64,000 bases of DNA from Cryptomeria japonica (lineage: Eukaryota > Streptophyta > Pinopsida > Cupressales > Cupressaceae): NCBI RefSeq assembly GCF_030272615.1, contig NC_081415.1, positions 234,803,303 to 234,867,302 of the forward strand, given 5' to 3'. Position numbers and translations under genes: made by a program. Shown piece by piece: positions 55,540 through 64,000 of this stretch. Each line of letters starts with the position of its first letter. Position 1 is the stretch's first letter. The notes under the pieces were generated by a model. It ran no database searches, had not been told where the DNA came from, and was given only the letters and a program-made list of their open reading frames with translations.

Positions 55540-56239
55540 ATGGCCTTCTTGACCGAAATCACTGACATACGTCTGCAGGAGGTCCTCTACTCTCGACACC
55601 CTCTTATTCTTCATAGCCTTAAAAGGATACTGGGGAAGGAATTCCTTATGGCTTATCATAGGTACAAAGCCAATGCCGATATCTTGGCCTTTTTCCTTGC
55701 AATGGTGATATACATGGGGACTAGCAAGCAGAGAGAAAAGTTACAAATGGTGTTTAAACATCGCTCGTTGGGGAAAAATTGATGTTGCGTTGGACAATAT
55801 TGATGCCAACCTGAGAATACCGCTTCCCCAAAATTACTATATGTCCTTGGGCAACGAGGCGAAGGTGAGGAAGTTTGTGATTGTGAACTCTCAGGACTTT
55901 GATGTTCTTCAAGCAACCTGGCCTGCCATTACTAGGAATATTGAATTTTTGCTTAAAGCAGTTGGCATTCAAAACAATTTCACATCGGAATGGAGGGCAA
56001 AATTTCTTCGAGACGAAGAGTTAGAGGGTGCAGATGGATTTGGGATTCTGGAGAATGGAGATTTGGTTGATGGTAATGACTGGGGGTTTGGGCTTGGTAA
56101 GGAGTGGTTCCCAAATGACTACCAACTCCCTAGGGAGAAGGCAAAATCGATGGCTCACTCGAACTGTGGCATTGAATGCCCTATTGTCCTAGATGCGGCT
56201 CATGCTCCTATGGATGTTGACTCTGAAGACTCCCATTGA
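55540..56239 (+). pseudogene. LINE third reading frame (unknown protein), unit 2
   Basis: An 80-codon frame (55540-55782, MAFLTEITDIRLQEVLYSRH...) is followed, one frame shifted, by an open 149-codon frame (55790-56239). The second starts MDNIDANLRIPLPQNYYMSL, has a VRKFVIVNSQDFDVLQATWP core, and ends DVDSEDSH. It is hydrophilic, with several aromatic and acidic patches. I recognise no domain. The second frame is cleaner than in unit 1, so an original single ORF of at least 230 codons is plausible. Confidence 0.5.
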
Positions 56240-56539
56240 CTTCGGTTGTCACCTCTCTCTCCGGTTTCTCTGTTTTGGTTATTGTCTTTTTTTGTGTAAA
56301 GGCCTCTGTTATCTACTTCCAGAGGTTGGCATCTAATGTTTTGTACTTATCCAGCCTCCATTGCTGGTATTTTTGTAGAAGGAATAGAGCTAGGGTAGGG
56401 GGTTTTCTTCTTGGTTCTTTCCCCTACCACTCTCACTGAATTAGGACTCGTATTCTCTTAGTTTGATTAATACAAGGGTGTTGCCCCTCTGCAGCTATTT
56501 ACTTATTAAAAAAAAAAACATTCCACTAATCATTTTTAA

Positions 56540-58317
56540 CTAAATATTAGAATGCGCATATTCTCAATGCTTACTATGATAAATGAATAATTCTTCTTTA
56601 GTACAAATCTTATATAAAGGTATGGTAGATTAATAAGAAACTTAGTAGGCAATTTGAGTATATAAAATTATTTTTTATATATAATTGAGCAAAGTAATTA
56701 TTTTGTCATAACTCTCTTTTAGAAAATGTATTCAATACTCAATAGGAGAGGAAGATATAACACTAGACTCTACATTTTCCACAAAAATTTTCTCATGCGA
56801 AATCTTCTCATTTAAATCATATTAGATGCGCTTCAACATTGTGTGAATGATGTGGAAATGAATTTGTATAATTTTGTAATTGACTGTTTGGGAGTGCAAT
56901 AAATAAATTATTATAATTAGCCCTTCAAATTTGATTGTGCTTTTGTCAGTGAGTCTTACACTTTATGCTTGAAACTTATGCAAGTTGTGCATAATGATCT
57001 TTAACTCAACTATTTTTGTAGAATGCTTAATCATTATATACTTTAGAAGGTTGTTTGTTGGGTTTTTCAAGTGGATGAATCAAAGGAAATGTAAGTAAAT
57101 TAAAACCCAACAAACTTAGAATTATATCATCTATAGACTCTCAAACTTAGTAAAATTCATAAAAAAAATTTGTTGAATAAAGGAAAAAAACAGTAATAGC
57201 AACTTGTTTCACATTTTCCTTCATATCACCATTCTATATTAGAATTTTAGAACATAAACTCATACAATGATTGTGATGTTGATGAACAATATAAAAATAG
57301 AGTATTTGTTACTAAATATTTAAATTCAAGACTCTTCAATGTATGCATGTCTCCAAAAGATGAAAAACTATTTAGGACCACAATATCCATTATATCCGGG
57401 ATTAATTATTTAAGAAACATGATGTATTTCATCATTATCAAATTGATGTTTTAGTTTGCCACATAAATATTATAATATAATAACATAGTCATTAATAGAC
57501 ATATTACTCTTCAGTGTGCATCTAATAATGTAACTTCAACAATCATTTTCAATCTCATTTTTTTATATAAAAAGTACTATATGAATGTAAAAACAAGATT
57601 CTCAAAGTAGTTGATTGAACCCAAAATTAATGAATAAAACTAGTGAATAACATAATCCTTAAGAATTCATTCACATCATTATAAACAAAATCAATATATT
57701 ATACTATAAATGGTTATAAATATAAACATTAAGATCTCCTTTTCCATTATCTAGTCTCAAATAAATGTACATAATCTTTTTATTACAAAATTTAATCAAA
57801 CATATCAAAAAATTTCTTACCTTATTACCTTAATATTCACAAATATCATAGTTCCAAATTTAAACTCTATTTATATTTAAATATTTTTTATTACTTAATA
57901 TATTTATTTTTTCATCTTAAAAAATATAAAAAATATTTTTTTTTTGAAACTTTAAACATCAAAACATAGAGCTCAAAGAATATCTCGACACCTAATGGAT
58001 TCCCCCCAACCCCCCACATGAGTTCACCCACTTATTTATTGGTCCCCACATGTGAATCGTATGATGCACATCATAATTACCATTCAACACAAAAGTTCAA
58101 TGGCAAGAGAAATGAGCAAGATATTTTAAATGCATTATGCACCATAATAATAAAATTTTGATGATTACTTTAGTTGATGATAATCATTCTTTACATTATG
58201 TCACACTTTCAATTGGTGATTTAAAGAGGAAAAGCTTTATATGGTCTCTTAAAATTGTTAAAATTTGTAATAGAAAAAATTGTGATGATCACACCACCCA
58301 TGCCAATATATACTTTT
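56540..58317. other. AT-rich region, unit 2 counterpart of 37560-39340
   Basis: No gene is visible. Apart from a few short indels it matches unit 1 closely. Confidence 0.6.
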
Positions 58318-59060
58318 GTTTATTTCTTTTAAACATAAAAATATTGAAATGCAATTATCACAAGATTTAAGGAGATTTTTGTCAAATGATATAGTTGGAA
58401 ATGCTCTAGTAGACATGCATGCAAAATGTGAAATCATAAACAATGCACCGAAATTATTTGAAAATATGCCCTAAAGAGATGTCATGTCAAGGTTCATGAA
58501 ATGAAATGATTGCATGATGTGCACAAATTTATAGATTTTGCAAGGAAGCCCTCAAAATCTTTGAATTTTAACTTAGCATTCTCGAATACATCCTAACATT
58601 GTAAGCTTTGTTTGTGTTCTCATTAGTGGATGAGGGTTGTACATTCTTCAATCACATGAGTATCCTTATTGCATTGCACATATAGTTGATCAATAGGTGT
58701 CCATGGTTGACCTTCATGCTCGTGTTACTTATTAAGATGTCAATTAGACCCATGGTGGTTGTGTGGACGTGTTCTCTTGGTGCTTGTAGATCATATATGA
58801 ATATCGGTTAGGTATTTCCAACACTACATTTTCAATTGGATCCCAAAAATGTTGCAGGCTTGCAACTTATGTTTTACTCTAAAACATCTATGCAAAAGTG
58901 ATCAAGTGTGTGAGGTTCAAATAGTAAGGAGATTGATGAAAGAGCAAAACTAAAAGATACCTAGATGTAGTTGGATTGAAGGCCATAAAATAGTACATTC
59001 TTTTAGTGTAGGAGATAAATGACATTCATAGACATAAGAGATGTACTAATGGATGAAATA
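58318..59060 (+). pseudogene. PPR (PLS-class, E/DYW-type) gene relic, unit 2
   Basis: Counterpart of 39340-40095 with the same PPR repeat (VGNALVDMHAKCEIINNAPK). Here the repeat is cut by a TAA where unit 1 has CAA (MPQ). E-domain traces follow at about 58900-59030. It is not functional. Confidence 0.7.
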
Positions 59061-59986
59061 GTTAGTCATTTATAGACATGTCGTAATGCAAAATATTCTA
59101 TTAGTAGATCTCTTTTAATCAAAGCATACCCAAGAACAACTATCAACAAAGAGTTGAGTGCAAGTGTAAGTAGAGACACAAAGCTAGAGAAATGGTAGTG
59201 GGAAGGGATAGCCTTAAGAATTTTCATTGCCGTTGGAATGTGTTGTACCAAAATTTTGCACCACTTCAAGAAAAATCAATGTCGCGTTTGCCCTAATTAG
59301 GCTTGCAAGAATTTGCTTTGTTCATAAATGTGTTTCAAATTTGCAGTTGTTGATGAGCTCATAGGAAGAAAGTCTACAAATCCATCAAACACTTTAGGAA
59401 AAAGTTGTAAACTAATGTCAAAAAAAGCGTCAAACATCAAACAAAACTAATAGGTTCCTCACCCATAAATAACCTATCAACTAATTAATGTTGCCTTTTA
59501 TTTTAAAATAATAGTTGCCTACAAAATTAATCATCCATTAAATTGATATCTTACCTACGATAATCTTTAAAAATTACCGTTGTCTTGTATAAGAACAAGA
59601 TATTTACCACTTATGATTTACATATGTTTTTTGAGTTAATTGGTAAATTTATTAACATGCATCTTGGTAATTTAAATATAGTTGCATGCTTTTAAAATTT
59701 TCCTTGCAATCCTCTACAATATATTTTTTGGCTTTAGATGACATAATTGAGATAGATACCTTAATCCAAGTTTTTGGGTATACCAAATTTAATTGTTGCT
59801 CAATATTCTCCCATTTTTGACATTTTTAATGTTTTCTTATTCGTTTTATATAATATATTTTTAGATGTGAAGTATTAAACTTAAAGGGTAGTTGGGAGAT
59901 TATTTCCATAGAATTATCTCTTGCAATAATACACAAGATAGAAAAGTGGTCCCCAAAAGTAGTAGCGTAATTGAACTTCATTGTTA
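59061..59986. other. Intergenic DNA, unit 2
   Basis: Gene-free, AT-rich, matching 40096-41461 minus the unit-1-specific segment. Confidence 0.6.
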
Positions 59987-60232
59987 AAACTCTTAACGTC
60001 TTCTTATGTTTGTTTTCACAGCTGTTTTCTCACATTTCTTTTTTATGGATTGATCCATACAAAAAAAGATTTTTCATTTATACAATGAAGTTAAATGTTG
60101 GAGAGCATTCTCACTTTCTATTATTTGATCCTTTGTACATTGTAGCGAAAGTTGGACTAGAGGAATAAAAATTGAATAAAGAATCATGACAGCCAGAGCA
60201 ACACACGGTGCACATCAATATCGAAGATTAGT

Positions 60233-61246
60233 TTAAACCAAGGTCTTGCAGGATCGTGAGGTGGGATCCCACATTGCTGGGAGGAGAAACGTGCGGCCGT
60301 TGAGGCCATGGGCGTTGTAACTGGCACCTGTCGTCTCGTCCACCAACAGCTGACCGGCGTAACCGGGATAAGCCCCGCTTCCATACATGCCCGGGCATGC
60401 TGACACTGCCTCCAACGGAGCGGCGGCGTCTCCCTGGAAGTAACCTGACTGGAACGGATTCGTCACTGCTCCGGCAATCGTCGTCGCAATGTTGATGATC
60501 ATACCGTCAATGCCCATATCGCCATTGGGGGACAGCAGAGGAGGGCTCTGCGGGCCGTAAATTGGCTGATGAAATGGCCACGCGCACTGCCCCGGGCACT
60601 GCCTTGCTGAGTTCCCCACCCAAGCGTAAGCGTATTCAATGTCTGCTTTGTTGCTTCCATGGAATCCGCAAGAGCTACTGCAGAAGGTCTCCACCAAAAC
60701 ATCCTCAGATGTGAGCACCAAATACAACTCCACCTCGCCATTGCTTTTCTTCTTCTCAGGCGGAGGCAGAGCTCCGGACTGGATAGTATTCTTCACCAGG
60801 ACAGCAATGTCTGTTCTTTTCAAGGACTTTCCGAGAGAATAAGCTTCGTCCAGCTTCTGCTTCCCCAGCCTTCGGGTTAAAGGTTGGGCTTGGTTTAACT
60901 GGGAAGGGGCAGAGCCTCTGTAGGCCTCTGTTGTTTTCCACCAGGTGAAAACAGAGGGAGAGCCCTTCTTGCCGCTTTCCATTCCCAATGACTGAACAAA
61001 ATCGGCCACAATGGCACGCTGTGCGGAAGTGAAATTGCCGTACCAGATGAGATGAAGATTGAGAATGGGCGTTGTGGTAAGCAGAGGGCCATTGTGGTAT
61101 TGCAGAACAAGAGGCTCTTCTTGTACTAGAGCAGAGAGCTTTCTCCAGGGAAAAAGGGGCCGAGCGGCGGCGTCCACTGTGGACAATGCCACTATACATA
61201 TTAACAGCAAGTGAATGCCAATCTTTTCAGAACCTAAAACAGCCAT
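60233..61246 (-). CDS. EXORDIUM-like (phosphate-induced protein 1 family) protein, copy 3
   Basis: An intact, intronless 337-residue gene and the most diverged of the three. Changes include EKIGIHL in the signal peptide, IVADFVQSLGMESG near 79-92, KNTIQSGALPPPEKKK near 152-167, VETFCSSSC for VENFCSSSC, SNKADIEY, NSARQ, LLSPNGDMG near 237-245, NPFQSGYF and GQLLVDETTG. The signal peptide, the glycosylation site (NFT), all six mature cysteines and the overall length are kept. It is therefore probably functional and secreted like its paralogues. Confidence 0.92.
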   Translation of the reverse strand: MAVLGSEKIGIHLLLICIVALSTVDAAARPLFPWRKLSALVQEEPLVLQYHNGPLLTTTPILNLHLIWYGNFTSAQRAIVADFVQSLGMESGKKGSPSVFTWWKTTEAYRGSAPSQLNQAQPLTRRLGKQKLDEAYSLGKSLKRTDIAVLVKNTIQSGALPPPEKKKSNGEVELYLVLTSEDVLVETFCSSSCGFHGSNKADIEYAYAWVGNSARQCPGQCAWPFHQPIYGPQSPPLLSPNGDMGIDGMIINIATTIAGAVTNPFQSGYFQGDAAAPLEAVSACPGMYGSGAYPGYAGQLLVDETTGASYNAHGLNGRTFLLPAMWDPTSRSCKTLV

Positions 61247-61346
61247 TTTTAGCCGTGTATATTGCAGTGGAAACACAGATTTGAAAGATAAGATGAAGAA
61301 TGAAGGGAATAAGTGTGTTGTGGGAACAAGCAAGAGGAGTATGTGG

Positions 61347-61354
61347 TTTAAATA
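61347..61354 (-). promoter_or_regulatory. TATA box of EXORDIUM-like copy 3
   Basis: TATTTAAA on the minus strand, about 100 bases upstream of the ATG. Confidence 0.65.
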
Positions 61355-61488
61355 GGCAGAGAGAGCGAGATGAAAACCATTGGCAAGGGAGCTTATACCG
61401 CTGGCAATTACAGGAGCGGGTACCACTGAGCAATTTGCAATGGGGTTTCCTGGGAAATTCCATTGTTTGGAGGCATTCGGGAAAAGAA

Positions 61489-61528
61489 CATCCGCATAAT
61501 ATTATTTATTTATTACGCGCTGCTTTGA
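61489..61528 (-). promoter_or_regulatory. Conserved 40-bp promoter block, copy 3
   Basis: Same block as 23281-23320, with one difference (CTTTGA for CTTCGA at the end). Confidence 0.55.
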
Positions 61529-61659
61529 AGAAAGGGGACGAAAAAGTTGCAATGTATCTGGTGATGCTTTTTGCTGGCGGAAAATTTGGTGTGATTGACA
61601 AGGAGGCACTTTGTCGGTTCGTGGTTTTAAGGATGTCATTAAGTTAATAGCAACATTAA

Positions 61660-64000
61660 AAGTAAGCTACGTTTGGGAGACAACACGCGTTCGTCGTGGC
61701 ACGCTTTAGCCGCGAGCAACTGGATATGTCGACGATAACGGGAATTTTAAATGGTATTGCGCATGCCACAGTCCCGTGTTTTAAACTTTCATTGTTCTCT
61801 TTTCTAAGAAGAAATTGAATATGGTGGTTTACAGCTAGAAATTGTTCACGTGGAGTGTAATGAGCATGTCATACGCATTTGAATTTAGTGAAGATTTTTT
61901 TTAAGGAAATGATGTTTTTGTTAAAGAAGTTTTAATTACAGGGTATTATTTAATTATTAGTTTTAGTCAAAGCATTTATTTAATCTAATTTTTTAATTAA
62001 TTTAATTAATCAGTTTAAAGAATTAATTTTTTTGAATAAAAACTTGATGCATTGCATCCCTCTTTCTCTCTCTCAACATTATTGGTAGAAACTTGAAGCA
62101 TTGCATCCCCTGTTTTATATGTAGTTGTATGTTGTAAGGAAATCATCAAGTTTTTTATTTTAGGTTTTTGCTTTGTATATTTTGTAATAATAAATTAATT
62201 TGGAGTCAACTTTGTTATCAATATGGAAAATGTATGATTTTATTTTAAAATAGGTGTTTATAAAAAAATATGTTCGATTATATATATTTTTAAAAATTAT
62301 AGTTATCAAAAGAATTAGATATAATAACAATTTTCTCTCTTTTCTTATTATCTTGTTGTGATGATGAATAATGGAGTTTGATCAATAATGTTGGTAACAA
62401 AAAATACACATGATCAAATCCAAAAATCATTAAGTAATAATTGTATAGATGAATTTACATTCTAGTTATTTTTATTGTAATATTATAAATATTTATTTAT
62501 CGATTTGATAAAATAAAAATATATTTATAAATGTGTAATTTATGTTTTCTTAAAATAATCAATATTTTATATTCTTATAAATCTAAAAGAATTAAACATG
62601 TTTTTATTTGGTATGACTTTTAATACTAAAAATGTAGTGAATTTGATCAAATATATGAAAAATGGTAATTTGATTATTTATTTACAAATGTGTATTAAAT
62701 ATTTGTAAGGTATTTTGACATTCAATTGTTGTAAATTTTCAAATTGTCCATGTTATTCAATAACAAAGATGTGATTATGCTTAGAGTAAGTCTATATGAC
62801 AAGGCTTCTTTACAATGCTCAATATTTCCCTTGAATTAACAAGAAATATTGTTGTTGATATATGAAATTAACATTGCTTTAGAGTCTAAGTGTGATATTT
62901 AAAACCTTTGTGATTTACTTTTTGAACAACATGACTTATTATTAGTGTGGGGTCTCATCTTGAATTTCTTATGGATGGTATACCCTACAAGGAGTGAACC
63001 ATTGTTAACATCTCACTCATTGCTCTACTTTCCAATGACTATGGCCCATTATTTGTTTGCATATATAATTTAAACTTGAGGGAACAATTCATTCCTTAAA
63101 AAACACTCTATTGTGCATATAACAAATGAGACAATAAAAAAAGGAAATTTTAATAACAATCTTCTTTATAACATTCCCTAAGATCTATATTTTTAGTTAT
63201 AAGTCACTTTCTAACTAATGTTGTAAGGTCTCCAAATATCTCTTTGCTAACTAGTGTCAAGTCTAATCCCATAAATTTAGAGGTCCAATATATTGATTAT
63301 GAAATTCAATCGTCGTACAAATAAACATAAAAAAAATTCATTAAAACTCATGCAACATATTTATTTAATATTTTTGCAGACTACATCTAGATGCTATAAG
63401 AAGCCACCACTCGCAAGATCAAAACACCTTACTATGTCTACATTAAGTTATCAGATACTTCTTTAGTCAAATGTTGGAAATCTTCCTTTTTAACCTGTGT
63501 ACTTGTTAATTGGGTTTTTGTCCAAGTTAATAATAAAGGTAAGCTAGGTATTCTTTGGACATATTTCACAATTAAAAGGCCATATATGTATGACAAGATG
63601 ATGCAAAGAATCCTCTACTCCACTAACACCAAAATAGACAAAGAACTTTGAGACCATTATGATAGAATTCTTTTAAAAAAAAATGGTATGCAAGCATCTA
63701 TTTTGAATGAATCATTCAAAAATGACAAGAAATTAATATGACAAGAAGATCCATCAGTGTGCACTTTTTAAAATCTCAATATAAATTACATTGAATAAAT
63801 ATACATATAATATAATAAACAATATAATACACTTCTCATGACATCTCGCATAAAGAAAAAAGGAATGTATATTAACATTTTTGCTCCCTTAAAAAACCAC
63901 AATACTATAAGATTCACCTTTTAAATAAAATTGAAATGCTCCTTTTGTAAATCCATATAACAACTCCATAATTAGACTAAACTATAATAAGTATGATGGT
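61660..64000. other. Diverged upstream DNA of EXORDIUM-like copy 3
   Basis: Gene-free and AT-rich. It aligns with both the copy 1/2 upstream region and the relics. Near 61830-61940 it resembles the relic (26900-27000) more than the copy 1 upstream DNA. No ORF of note. Confidence 0.6.

Larger units (their letters stand above)
48602..56523 (+). mobile_element. L1-type LINE retrotransposon, unit 2 copy (about 7.9 kb)
   Basis: Same structure, same insertion point and same target duplication (CACTAATCATTTT at 48589-48601 and 56524-56536) as the unit 1 LINE. It therefore arose by segmental duplication rather than by a second insertion. It has its own private stops and indels. Confidence 0.88.
41462..59986. 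repeat. Tandem segmental duplication, unit 2 (about 18.5 kb)
   Basis: It is colinear with 21740-41461. It is shorter because it lacks about 572 bp (junction near 44955), about 448 bp (near 59855) and the 115-bp LINE duplication. Most of it looks about 97-99% identical to unit 1 by eye. Confidence 0.85.
59987..64000. repeat. Tandem segmental duplication, unit 3 (partial)
   Basis: The gene and proximal promoter are nearly identical to units 1 and 2 up to about 61620. Beyond that, the upstream DNA is clearly homologous but much more diverged. The unit runs off the right edge. Confidence 0.75.

Overview
The window is nuclear DNA of a land plant, most likely a seed plant. It is AT-rich and dominated by nested LTR retrotransposons and L1-type LINEs. 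It carries intronless EXORDIUM/phosphate-induced-1 family genes and a relic of a PLS-class pentatricopeptide-repeat (PPR) gene. The large, old, nested retroelements would suit a gymnosperm, but the sequence alone cannot settle the species. The only intact protein-coding genes I can support are three near-identical EXORDIUM-like genes, all on the minus strand, at 22025-23038, 41729-42742 and 60233-61246.

Left third (1-21.7 kb) is a retroelement nest. A minus-strand Ty3/gypsy-type element (about 391-10589) keeps a decayed gag-protease region but has no reverse transcriptase or integrase. Its 3' LTR is split by a 1984-bp TRIM-like element (850-2833), and its interior holds a 1136-bp solo LTR with a perfect CATGT target duplication (3230-4365). 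Next comes an LTR-like promoter region with a 12-unit minisatellite and a TATA box (10590-12000). A structurally complete 5981-bp non-autonomous LTR element follows (13231-19211). It has LTRs, a PBS, a PPT and a target duplication, but its interior encodes only a decayed coiled-coil protein. It sits inside an old LINE remnant.

Right two thirds (21.7-64 kb) is a tandem segmental duplication: unit 1 about 21.74-41.46 kb, unit 2 about 41.46-59.99 kb, and unit 3 from 59.99 kb past the window end. Each complete unit contains, in order, an EXORDIUM-like gene (-), about 2.5 kb of upstream DNA, a second gene-less copy of the EXORDIUM promoter and upstream region, an 8-kb L1-type LINE (+) in the same target site, and a PPR pseudogene (+). 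Both LINEs share stop codons and the same target duplication, so the LINE inserted and died before the 19-kb duplication.

The functional content is therefore a small EXORDIUM family: secreted, apoplastic, growth-related proteins. It expanded by tandem duplication and then lost members by short-homology deletion. Most other coding-looking sequence is retroelement or pseudogene debris. The observations most worth following up are a covarying hairpin just upstream of the primer-binding site in two related LTR families, the retroelement with a coiled-coil interior, the promoter relics, and an extra ORF 3' of the LINE RNase H.
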